Made by a program: the position numbers and the translations under genes. This document shows positions 1 through 5,630 of a stretch of 6,277 nucleotides of DNA, one piece after another. Every line of letters begins with the position of its first letter. The first letter of the stretch is position 1. Origin of the DNA: an uncultured Clostridium sp. (lineage in GTDB: Bacteria > Bacillota > Clostridia > TANB77 > CAG-508); contig USOV01000046.1 of NCBI GenBank assembly GCA_900556455.1, forward strand, positions 1-6,277, in the 5' to 3' direction. The notes beneath the pieces are model-generated. The model searched no databases and was not told the DNA's origin. It worked only from the letters and a program-made list of their open reading frames with translations.

Positions 1-61
1 GATACGTAGCAATTTTCTCATTCAATGAATTCTGGTAGTTACTATCAGGCAAAATAATCAT
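1..61 (-). CDS. Partial unknown gene, third gene of the DUF2797-HIT operon (N-terminus only)
   Basis: A leftward reading frame starts at an ATG (positions 61-59) and stays open to the window edge, giving 20 residues beginning MIILPDSNYQ. The start is well supported: a GAGGAGG ribosome binding site lies 8 bases upstream, inside the last codons of the HIT gene, and the HIT stop codon is only 5 bases from this ATG. That spacing suggests translational coupling. The visible N-terminus matches no family I can recognise, and no nucleotide-binding loop or membrane segment is seen in the fragment. Its tight coupling makes it a likely functional partner of the HIT protein. Confidence 0.7.
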   Translation of the reverse strand, partial: MIILPDSNYQNSLNEKIATY

Positions 62-66
62 GATTT

Positions 67-714
67 TTACCTCCTCAATTGTTGTGTTAACCAAGGATTT
101 GCATTGTAAAATTGTAAACTTTCTTCAAGTTTATCAATATAAGGAAATTCACGCCAGTTCCATGTTGATAAACCTAAACTATCTGCCAATACTTTTCGCA
201 AAAATTGTGACGGCAACCCACTCTCATGAATAATTACATAATCTTTTCCATCAATGTCTCTATAATAAAGATATGTTTCATTAATACGACAGATTTTTGC
301 CAAATTAGTAATATCAGGAATTTCCTGAATAGTAAATTTATACTTTTTTAGTGCAGTAAACAATGTTTGATTATTAGGAAAAATATGAAGATGCGCATGA
401 ACAATACTTTTTCCACTTTCATTATTAGGTAACAATGCTCCATGCTCAAACATCGAAGTACTACTGCCAAAATAGTGCTTATTTATCCACTTCTGCCAAT
501 CGATAATTAAATTTAATTCTTGCCATTCATTATTAGTAAGTTCGCCAAAACAATTAATATGCTTTCTAGGAACTATTAGCTGATAATTATCGACGAAACC
601 ACCAACAGTAGGAAAAATTAAAAAAGTCCTTGTTTCTGCAATAATCCGATTCTTTTCTATTACGTTATTACTTCTATTTAGAAACTCTTGGCAAAAAGGA
701 CACATATATTTCAT
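67..714 (-). CDS. HIT-family (histidine triad) nucleotide-binding protein
   Basis: The 215-residue protein carries the histidine triad signature HAHLHIFP (His106, His108, His110), which in the HIT superfamily binds and cleaves the alpha-phosphate of nucleotide substrates such as Ap4A or nucleotidyl adducts. A CxxC pair at residues 5-8 matches the zinc-binding N-terminus of many HIT hydrolases and GalT-like enzymes. FEHG (89-92) and IVPRKH (47-52) are further typical family segments. The C-terminal extension, with SQFLRK near 169-174 and WNWRE near 185-189, is longer than in the roughly 110-140 residue minimal HIT proteins and seems to be a feature of one bacterial subgroup. The start has an AGGGGAG ribosome binding site 5 bases upstream and lies 12 bases after the DUF2797 stop, so the genes form an operon. 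The exact substrate cannot be read from the sequence; a soluble cytoplasmic enzyme is expected. Confidence 0.85.
   Translation of the reverse strand: MKYMCPFCQEFLNRSNNVIEKNRIIAETRTFLIFPTVGGFVDNYQLIVPRKHINCFGELTNNEWQELNLIIDWQKWINKHYFGSSTSMFEHGALLPNNESGKSIVHAHLHIFPNNQTLFTALKKYKFTIQEIPDITNLAKICRINETYLYYRDIDGKDYVIIHESGLPSQFLRKVLADSLGLSTWNWREFPYIDKLEESLQFYNANPWLTQQLRR
70..76 (-). promoter_or_regulatory. Ribosome binding site embedded in the HIT gene stop region
   Basis: On the minus strand GAGGAGG spans the last two arginine codons (AGG AGG) of the HIT gene and directly precedes its TAA stop. It is 8 bases from the ATG of the next gene. It therefore sets the start of the partial downstream gene and indicates that its translation is coupled to that of the HIT gene. 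Confidence 0.75.
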
Positions 715-726
715 GGATGCTCCCCT

Positions 727-1641
727 CTATCCATATCTTTCAAACATCATTACATCTCTAAAATCGAATAAAAGTCCTTCCCACTTTTTACTGTTGTGTA
801 ACTGTATCACTCCATTATGCTCTAACGCAATTATTCTACCTACTACAAAAAGAAATTTTCCAATTATATCATCACACTCATTTAAAATTTCATAATTCTT
901 GGTACTGTTTATCTGATTGACAAACATATCAATTTGTATTTCTTGAGATAACATATTTTTTTGAATTTGGTTTAAGATATTGTAGAAACAATTAAATTCA
1001 GGTTGAATCAAATATTCTTTGTTCTCATCATCAACAGCTTTAATAATTAATTGATAGGTCTCTATCAATTGCCTTCTGATATCTTCAATACTTGTATTAA
1101 TAACGAGATTTTTCATTTTATATGTAGTGCTTACAGTCCCCACAATTCCATTATCAATAATATTTTTTTCGATTTGCCTAGCAATTTTGCCTGTCGGTGT
1201 TCTTGCAATAAAAACAGAAAAAATAGCACCTTGCTCTAATAATCTATCATATTTTCTTACTTCTGAAGCAGTTCCAACCTTAACTTTGTCCTTTGAAAAA
1301 TATGCTAAATAAACATAGTGAGAGGTATTACAATAATTTGTTACCTCATCGTCCTTTGCTGTGCAATTATTTCCGTGACATCTAACACAATTATAGAAAT
1401 CAAATTTATGCATACACGAATAACACTGAATTTGCTTTCCCACAATTAACTTATTACATGGAAAATACTCTTGAGTCAACGGGTTAATCGTTCCACTACA
1501 TATTCTTGCTTTCATCTTCTGAACATCGAAGTTATTTGGAATTCTAACATACTCATCTCTGTTACTAGTATAATCCTTTAAATGCATTATTGGCTGTTGC
1601 TTATCAACAATCCACTTTAACCCCATAAAGTATTTTTTCAT
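727..1641 (-). CDS. DUF2797-like zinc-cluster protein with possible GIY-YIG-type fold
   Basis: The 304-residue protein resembles the DUF2797 family. A cysteine-rich segment (Cys62, then CYSC at 73-76, CVRC at 85-88, Cys93, Cys104) probably binds zinc. It is followed by HYVYLAYF (108-115), KVKVGTASEVRK (119-130) and RLLEQGA (133-139), the best-conserved part of the family. The order VYLA, KVG, Arg, then a later Glu (QIEKN, Glu158) recalls GIY-YIG and T5orf172 nuclease folds; this similarity is my inference, and nuclease activity is not established for the family. The C-terminal half (about 185-304) has no motif I recognise. The start at 1641 is supported by an AAAGGAGAG site 8 bases upstream; Met6 is the only nearby alternative. 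It is the first gene of an operon with the HIT protein and the partial gene, and is read from a good promoter near 1719-1747. Confidence 0.75.
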   Translation of the reverse strand: MKKYFMGLKWIVDKQQPIMHLKDYTSNRDEYVRIPNNFDVQKMKARICSGTINPLTQEYFPCNKLIVGKQIQCYSCMHKFDFYNCVRCHGNNCTAKDDEVTNYCNTSHYVYLAYFSKDKVKVGTASEVRKYDRLLEQGAIFSVFIARTPTGKIARQIEKNIIDNGIVGTVSTTYKMKNLVINTSIEDIRRQLIETYQLIIKAVDDENKEYLIQPEFNCFYNILNQIQKNMLSQEIQIDMFVNQINSTKNYEILNECDDIIGKFLFVVGRIIALEHNGVIQLHNSKKWEGLLFDFRDVMMFERYG

Positions 1642-1673
1642 AATGGTTTCTCTCCTTTTATTGAATAATCACT

Positions 1674-1690
1674 ATAGAAATACATTCTAT
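1674..1690. repeat. Short inverted repeat in the DUF2797 leader
   Basis: The arms ATAGAA (1674-1679) and TTCTAT (1685-1690) are perfectly complementary, with a 5-base spacer. The repeat lies downstream of the likely transcription start and about 33 bases upstream of the DUF2797 start codon. It could be a repressor operator or a weak leader hairpin. A dyad this short may occur by chance in AT-rich DNA. Confidence 0.3.
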
Positions 1691-1718
1691 TTTATAAAAA
1701 ATTTTCAATTACAGATAT

Positions 1719-1747
1719 ATTATATCATTTAGTTAACATAATTTCAA
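1719..1747 (-). promoter_or_regulatory. Sigma-A-type promoter for the DUF2797-HIT operon
   Basis: On the minus strand a TTGAAA -35 box (1742-1747) is followed after exactly 17 bases by a perfect TATAAT -10 box (1719-1724). It sits about 78 bases upstream of the DUF2797 start codon, giving a leader of roughly 70 bases. The match to the vegetative consensus is strong (11 of 12 bases), so the operon is probably expressed in growing cells. Confidence 0.65.
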
Positions 1748-1836
1748 TATTTGTTTCCAATTTTTACTGTCTTGAACATTATTAGTTGATATTTCAATTA
1801 TTTTCATTAAGAATCTCTATTATTTCTTTTACAATA

Positions 1837-1864
1837 ATTATATCATTTTTGGTCGTTTTTCCAA
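1837..1864 (-). promoter_or_regulatory. Second, upstream sigma-A-type promoter candidate
   Basis: On the minus strand TTGGAA (1859-1864) is separated by 16 bases from TATAAT (1837-1842). The string AATGATATAAT around the -10 box is repeated exactly at the downstream promoter (1719-1747), so the two may be a tandem or duplicated promoter for the same operon. The spacing is less ideal than at the downstream site. Confidence 0.35.
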
Positions 1865-1935
1865 TCTTCTAATACTGTTTTTTATTTGTTTCTTATTCGT
1901 AGCTCTCTACATCTTGAAACAAAATTTTACTGTAG

Positions 1936-1965
1936 TCATATTTCCATTTCATTTGAGAATACACA
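1936..1965 (+). promoter_or_regulatory. Sigma-E-like (mother-cell) promoter candidate before the small ORF and recombinase
   Basis: TCATATT (1936-1942) fits all seven positions of the Bacillus subtilis sigma-E -35 consensus KMATATT. After a 15-base spacer, AATACACA (1958-1965) fits six of eight positions of the -10 consensus CATACAHT. The predicted start, near 1972, falls right at the ribosome binding site, so the leader would be very short, which weakens the case. An alternative vegetative reading, TTGAAA (1914-1919) with CATATT (1937-1942), is poorer at the -10 box. Confidence 0.4.
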
Positions 1966-1986
1966 TATAGTAAGGAGGAATTGTAT

Positions 1987-2127
1987 ATGAATGATAATGT
2001 CATTTACTACTACAATGAAAATGGGAAAAGTATTCAAGCATTAATACAGGAATGGTTGAATGAAAATATATCATTATGGAGTTATATCGAAAGCCAGAAT
2101 AATGATACAACGTTAAAGACGCCGTAG
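1987..2127 (+). CDS. Small protein (46 aa) preceding the serine recombinase, unknown function
   Basis: This open frame encodes 46 residues starting MNDNVIYYYNENGKSIQ and ending LKTP. A consensus AGGAGG site (1973-1978) lies 8 bases before the ATG, which makes a real gene likely despite the short length. The middle (about residues 14-36) is predicted to be helical and slightly acidic, and contains two tryptophans; there is no membrane segment or signal peptide. It ends 50 bases before the recombinase start and has its own upstream promoter candidate, so the two are probably co-transcribed. Small ORFs of this kind (aromatic start, NENGKS-type turn, short helix) are, as I recall, found before serine recombinases in clostridial elements. 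A role in controlling recombination direction is conceivable but is inference only. Confidence 0.65.
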   Translation: MNDNVIYYYNENGKSIQALIQEWLNENISLWSYIESQNNDTTLKTP

Positions 2128-2177
2128 ATAATACTTAAATTCTACTGTAATGATAAATAATAGAAATGGAGGAATTT

Positions 2178-3747
2178 ATGTATGAGTTAATAAACAGCTA
2201 TGCTAACGATAAAATAAAAGCCGTACGGTTATCTAAGACTCTCTAAAGAAGATGAAAATAATCAGGAATCTGAAAGTATAATCCATCAAAAGATCATTAT
2301 AGAAAAATATGCCGAAGAACATAACTACTTCATTTCTAATTTTTACTGTGATGATGGTTATACTGGAATAAATTTCAATCGTCCAGGTTTTGAGCAAATG
2401 TTAGAAGATATTGAAACAAAAAAAATCAATTTGATTATTACGAAAGATCTGTCAAGATTAGGAAGAAATTATATAGAAGTAGGTTATTATCTTGAAATTT
2501 ATTTTCCACACAGAAAAGTAAGGTATATTGCTATCAATGATGGCATTGATACATTTTTAGATAATAGTAGTAATGATATGACACCTTTTAAAGCAGTCAT
2601 GAATGATATGTATTCCAAAGATATTTCAAAAAAAGTAAGAAGTGCAATGATAGCAATTGCTAAAAAAGGTAAAAGTATCAAAGCATTTCCACCTTATGGA
2701 TATCAAAAGCATCCTACAGAAAAAGGGCAATTAATTGTAGATGAAAATACTGCACCAGTAGTAAAAAAAATTTTTGAAATGTATTACAGTGGCATTTGCA
2801 AAACAGATATTGCAAGAGAACTCCAGCTACAAGATATTCCTACTCCACTTAAGTACAAAGAAACTACATGCTCTTACAAAAATCCAAATCAAAGAAAAGA
2901 ATATATTTGGAATACCACATCTATTAGTAAAATTCTAAGAGATCAAATTTACATTGGAGATTTAGTACAACATAAATACGCAAAATTAAATTACAAAAAT
3001 AAAAAAACAATTAACCTAAACAAAGAAGCATATATTATTGCTGAAAATTGTCATGAGCCAATTGTTTCAAAAGAACTTTTTTATAGTGTGCAGGAAATGC
3101 TTGATATGAAGTCAAATGAATATAACTATATAAAAGGAAGTATACCACATTTATTACGTGGTCTTGTTTTTTGTGGAAAATGCCATACACCAGTTACTTA
3201 TACCAAAAATCACGGAAAAAATTTCTTTGCCATTTGTTCTACTTATAAAAAGTTTGGAAAAAGTTATTGTAATAATGTTTATTTAAGAGAAGATTACTTA
3301 ATTGATACTGTTTTGAGCTGTTTAAAAGAAACTATTAAAAAGTACGTAAATCAAAATGATTTAAATATACCTCATTTCCCCCAAAAAGATAATTCAAAAC
3401 AGATTATTTTTATTTATAGAAAACTAAAAGAAAGCGAAAAGTATTTAATTAGTATTTATAAAGATAAAGTAGATGAAAAAATTTCAGATGACTTGTTTCA
3501 AACAATATCTTCAAATATTGCAAAAGAAAAAAAACAATTAGAAAATAAACTTGCTACTTTGAACGCACCTTCAAATTCTAAACCAAATGATGAAAAAGAA
3601 ATTAGAAAATTCATTCATCAAGCATTAACCCTTGAAAATAAAAAAAATTATAGAAATTTATTATTGAAATTAATAAATAAAATTGAAATTGATAACAAAA
3701 ACGAACTAAAAATATATTATAATTTTAAAAATCCATGTGAGTTATAA
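2178..3747 (+). pseudogene. Large serine recombinase, frameshifted near the N-terminus
   Basis: Reading from the ATG at 2178 (GGAGG site 5 bases upstream) gives 16 plausible residues, then runs into TAA at 2244-2246. Dropping one base near 2226 joins it to a long frame ending at 3747, for a 522-residue protein of normal family length. In corrected numbering: resolvase catalytic domain with YLRLSKED (catalytic Ser22, Arg20) and KDLSRLGRN (about 89-97); Recombinase domain with PPYGY (171-175) and VVKKIFEMYYSG; zinc ribbon with Cys332, Cys335, Cys353 and Cys364; and a lysine/glutamate-rich coiled coil around 402-464. The frame from the ATG at 2398 alone lacks the catalytic serine and would be inactive. 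The family integrates and excises elements by serine-mediated strand exchange. The gene lies at the very end of its element, converging on and overlapping cotJB by 23 bases. The indel could be a real mutation or a sequencing error; CGG in the shifted frame is an unusual codon here. Confidence 0.85.
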
Positions 3748-3783
3748 TTGCTTCCAAACAAAACGACTCCCATGGATTTTTAA
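3725..3783. other. Probable attachment-site junction with a 17-bp inverted repeat
   Basis: The arms TTAAAAATCCATGTGAG (3725-3741) and CTCCCATGGATTTTTAA (3767-3783) are reverse complements at 16 of 17 positions, with a 25-base loop. The left arm is the end of the recombinase gene; the right arm encodes the conserved KNPW end of CotJB. CotJB family similarity stops at about 3770, so the element-chromosome boundary probably lies in or next to this dyad. Serine recombinase att sites are often imperfect dyads near the recombinase gene. Because A runs precede and T runs follow the stem on both strands, it could also act as a bidirectional terminator for the two convergent units. Confidence 0.5.
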
Positions 3784-4009
3784 TCCATTTCCATTCACAA
3801 TTACCAGCAGCGCTTTTTGGCGTAAGTGGTCCGTATTTTTCCTCATACTCTTCCGTCAATTCATCTGCATCATTAACTAAGTTCTGATACATACAAAGTG
3901 CATCTTCATCAAATGGATGCGTGTCTAAATATAACTGTAAATCATATAGTTTAAAATCAACTGCCATAATTTCATGCAAAAGTTCACATCTACTTTTATC
4001 CACGATCAT
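3725..4009 (-). CDS. cotJB: Spore coat protein CotJB with a replaced C-terminal tail
   Basis: The 94-residue protein matches the CotJB family: YLDTHPFDEDAL (27-38), EEKYGPLT (56-63) and WKWIKNPW (73-80). CotJB is made in the mother cell and is part of the CotJ set of inner coat proteins in Bacillus. Family members normally end shortly after a PWPWE-type motif; here the match stops at Trp80 (codon at 3770-3772) and is followed by ESFCLEAIITHMDF, with the stop inside the recombinase gene. The natural tail has probably been displaced by insertion of the recombinase element. The gene overlaps cotJA by 14 bases. The ATG at 4009 is only 3 bases from AGGAGG; a GTG at residue 3 (position 4003) has better spacing and may be the true start. 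The usual next gene, cotJC, is not in the window. Confidence 0.85.
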   Translation of the reverse strand: MIVDKSRCELLHEIMAVDFKLYDLQLYLDTHPFDEDALCMYQNLVNDADELTEEYEEKYGPLTPKSAAGNCEWKWIKNPWESFCLEAIITHMDF

Positions 4010-4277
4010 CCACCTCCTCGCAAGTATTTGTCTGCTCCAAATACCTAATGATACATTGCGATTGATTTTTTGTGTATGGACTAACTAATTCTGGGAAAGT
4101 AGTTCCGTGATTTAGTGATTCCATAGGACAAAAAGTTTCATCTAGCTCTTGATATGGCACATAAGCATTTGCAAGCATCGGATTAACCGGCATAAATGGT
4201 GGCATCTCACAATTAGGACATTGACTCTTACAGTTGCAGCCACACGTACGCCTATTATATCTTGTTCTTCTGTACAT
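3996..4277 (-). CDS. cotJA: Spore coat-associated protein CotJA
   Basis: The 93-residue protein has the CotJA core: PVNPMLANAYVPYQ (30-43) followed by LNHGTTFPELVSPY (55-68). CotJA is a small spore coat component in the mother cell, encoded at the head of the cotJ operon, and in Bacillus depends on sigma-E. The N-terminus is basic and cysteine-rich (Cys12, 14, 16, 20, 23), which could allow cross-linking or metal binding; this region varies in the family. The start at 4277 has AGGAGG about 9 bases upstream. Its 3' end overlaps cotJB and carries the cotJB ribosome binding site. Transcription must start between here and the repeat complex at 4377, but I see no fully convincing sigma-E promoter. 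Confidence 0.9.
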   Translation of the reverse strand: MYRRTRYNRRTCGCNCKSQCPNCEMPPFMPVNPMLANAYVPYQELDETFCPMESLNHGTTFPELVSPYTKNQSQCIIRYLEQTNTCEEVDDRG

Positions 4278-4376
4278 ATTTAATAACCTCCTATTAAAGT
4301 GTTATATTAAATAATATGCACTAAAATAAAAAAAGTGTCGAAAAAACGCACTTAAAGCTCATGTTAAATTTACTCT

Positions 4377-4499
4377 GAGAAAAAGGGACGGTGAGAAAAA
4401 GGGACGGAGGAAAATTCTCACTTTTAAGAAAAAGGGACGGACCTTCTAAATATTGAGGTCCGTCCCTTTTTTGAGAATTTTCCTCCGTCCCCTTTTCTC
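4377..4499. repeat. Intergenic repeat complex (GGGACGG family) forming a long imperfect hairpin
   Basis: Three direct units of AGAAAAAGGGACGG occur at 4379-4391, 4395-4407 and 4428-4440, with two inverted units at 4461-4472 and 4486-4498. The outer arms 4393-4419 and 4473-4499 are complementary at 26 of 27 positions. The inner arms 4429-4444 and 4456-4471 are fully complementary around an 11-base loop. The complex lies between bofA and cotJA, and related units recur at 6215-6277. It looks like a REP- or MITE-like dispersed intergenic element. A 60-codon open frame across it is a by-product of the repeat. Confidence 0.85.
4429..4471 (-). terminator. Terminator-like inner stem of the repeat complex
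   Basis: A 16-bp perfect stem (AAAAAGGGACGGACCT and its complement) closes an 11-base loop and ends in a run of T on either strand. It lies about 90 bases downstream of the bofA stop and upstream of cotJA, so it would insulate cotJ from bofA transcription. It could work in both directions. Confidence 0.55.
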
Positions 4500-4562
4500 G
4501 CATTTTTTATTCTGAACTGTAATTTTTAATTAACTCTATCTTCAATAGAATTATATTTACTT

Positions 4563-4820
4563 TTAAATTATATGAAACAAATATTTAAGTACAACAACTA
4601 CAACAACCCCTGGCACACCAAGAAGTCCAACTAATCCTGCAGTAAGCCAAGTAATAGGAACATCTAGTTGTAAAATATTTAGTATCCAAAGTGCAAACGC
4701 ACCAGCAGCTATATTTATAAGAAATCCAAATACAGATTTAGTGCCCTTAAAAACAACCTTTACAAGTATTATAACAACTATAGCTGCAATAAAAAAAGAT
4801 ATTATCGAATCTATTGGCAT
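4563..4820 (-). CDS. bofA: BofA family protein, inhibitor of pro-sigma-K processing
   Basis: The 85-residue, very hydrophobic protein has the BofA C-terminal pattern: GFLINIAAGAFALWILN (32-48), then VPITWLTAGLVGLLGVPGV (54-72). Two to three membrane segments are apparent (about 5-24, 31-51, 59-78). In Bacillus subtilis BofA sits in the outer forespore membrane and, with SpoIVFA, holds back the SpoIVFB protease that activates sigma-K; whether this regulation applies in this organism is unknown, since many clostridia lack those partners. The start at 4820 has a GGGGGG-type ribosome binding site about 10 bases upstream. It has its own promoter candidate (4855-4883) immediately after the HAD gene. 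The repeat complex downstream probably ends its transcript. Confidence 0.85.
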   Translation of the reverse strand: MPIDSIISFFIAAIVVIILVKVVFKGTKSVFGFLINIAAGAFALWILNILQLDVPITWLTAGLVGLLGVPGVVVVVVLKYLFHII

Positions 4821-4854
4821 TATTATCCAGCCCCCCTTTTTTTAATATATTAAT

Positions 4855-4883
4855 ATTATACACACGTTTTCCATAAAAGTAAA
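4855..4883 (-). promoter_or_regulatory. Promoter candidate for bofA
   Basis: On the minus strand TTTACT (4878-4883) is followed after 17 bases by a perfect TATAAT (4855-4860), about 35 bases before the bofA start codon. The -35 box directly abuts the HAD stop codon. It reads as a vegetative-type promoter, whereas Bacillus bofA is controlled by sigma-E. Read-through from the HAD gene is also possible, as no terminator separates them. Confidence 0.5.
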
Positions 4884-5540
4884 TTACAATATTTTATTTA
4901 ACTTTGAAAAATCTGTAATCATTTTTACCCCATCTATATTTATCGCAGGTTTATTATTAAGATTTACCCAAATTGCATTCATTCCAATATTTCTAGCTCC
5001 TGCAATATCCGTTCTAATTGTATCTCCAATCATTACGCATTCATCTGGCAAAGCATTCATAGCTTTCAAAACATTTTCAAATGCATTTTTATACGGTTTA
5101 CTTCCGAATTTGTCAGATGTAAAAATATCTTTAAAATATTTCAAATAATCTATGTTCTTTAGCCTATTACATACTGCATCATAAAACCAGTTAGAGAAAA
5201 TGTATAAATTATATTTAGAATGTAGATACTCAATAGTCTCTCTATCAACTAATACCTTGCTTATCCAATACTTCGCTATGGCATCATTAATTTCATCTAT
5301 CAATTGCACAGGATAATTTTCGTTTAACTTTTGATTTATAAGCTTCAACATGTCTTCCTTAACATACAAATTATTTTTCTCATCAAGAGTATCTTCATAA
5401 AAATCAATAGCATTATACACATCTAAATACTTATTCGTATCTTTGCCAATCTTTTCTAAAGCATTTTTATAAAAAATAGCATTACTGCTGCTAGAATCAA
5501 TCAACGTATTATCTACATCAAATAGTATATTTTTTACCAT
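4884..5540 (-). CDS. HAD-superfamily hydrolase (subfamily IA phosphatase)
   Basis: All four HAD motifs are present in the 218-residue protein: DVDNTL with nucleophile Asp8 and acid Asp10; YIFSNW with Ser116; GSKPYKNAF with Lys148; and MIGDTIRTDIAGARNIGM with Asp173 and Asp178. A helical cap (about 16-95) between motifs I and II is the C1 type seen in YjjG-like nucleotidases and phosphoglycolate phosphatases. It should be a magnesium-dependent cytoplasmic phosphatase acting on a small phosphorylated metabolite; the substrate cannot be assigned. The start at 5540 has GAGGAG 5 bases upstream. It is transcribed divergently from the DUF1836 gene, with a promoter candidate at 5601-5629, and precedes bofA by 63 bases. 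It looks like a complete, intact gene. Confidence 0.85.
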   Translation of the reverse strand: MVKNILFDVDNTLIDSSSSNAIFYKNALEKIGKDTNKYLDVYNAIDFYEDTLDEKNNLYVKEDMLKLINQKLNENYPVQLIDEINDAIAKYWISKVLVDRETIEYLHSKYNLYIFSNWFYDAVCNRLKNIDYLKYFKDIFTSDKFGSKPYKNAFENVLKAMNALPDECVMIGDTIRTDIAGARNIGMNAIWVNLNNKPAINIDGVKMITDFSKLNKIL

Positions 5541-5600
5541 AATTACTCCTCTTCTTTAAACTATGCTACCGAAATCAAATAAATGATAATTTCTACAGAC

Positions 5601-5629
5601 ATTCTACACTTTTGATTTTTAATTGTAAA
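5601..5629 (-). promoter_or_regulatory. Promoter candidate for the HAD gene
   Basis: On the minus strand TTTACA (5624-5629) and TAGAAT (5601-5606) are spaced by 17 bases, about 60 bases upstream of the HAD start codon. Each box differs from the sigma-A consensus at one position. It lies back-to-back with the DUF1836 promoter. Confidence 0.5.
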
Positions 5630-5630
5630 C

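Larger units (their letters stand above)
1642..1986. other. Divergent intergenic region between the DUF2797 operon and the recombinase unit
   Basis: This 345-base, very AT-rich stretch contains no convincing gene. It holds two leftward promoter candidates (1719-1747 and 1837-1864), a short inverted repeat (1674-1690) and a rightward sigma-E-like promoter candidate (1936-1965). On the minus strand, about 1797-1868, there is a 23-codon open stretch ending in ILNENN and a TGA stop, with no start codon. It could be the tail of a decayed gene or chance, and I do not call it as a gene. Confidence 0.6.

Noticed and set aside
1797..1868. A 23-codon minus-strand stretch ending ILNENN
   Set aside because: It has no start codon or ribosome binding site and is short enough to be chance in AT-rich DNA; at most it is a decayed gene tail.
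2398..3747. Recombinase starting at the internal ATG at 2398
   Set aside because: It has no ribosome binding site and would lack the catalytic serine and about 73 N-terminal residues that are encoded just upstream in the same frame. The frameshifted full gene from 2178 explains the sequence better.
4311..4340. Possible sigma-E promoter for cotJA
   Set aside because: GCATATT fits the -35 consensus but no -10 match lies 14-15 bases downstream; reading CATATTAT (4311-4318) as the -10 instead leaves a poor -35 (GACACTT). Neither is good enough to annotate, although a sigma-E promoter is expected here.
4321..4503. A 60-codon minus-strand open frame across the repeat complex
   Set aside because: It consists almost wholly of translated GGGACGG repeat units, has no good ribosome binding site and resembles no protein.
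4532..4558. Small hairpin downstream of bofA as an intrinsic terminator
   Set aside because: The stem is only about 8 bp, AT-rich with one G-U pair, and no T run follows it on the minus strand; the repeat hairpin further on is a better terminator.
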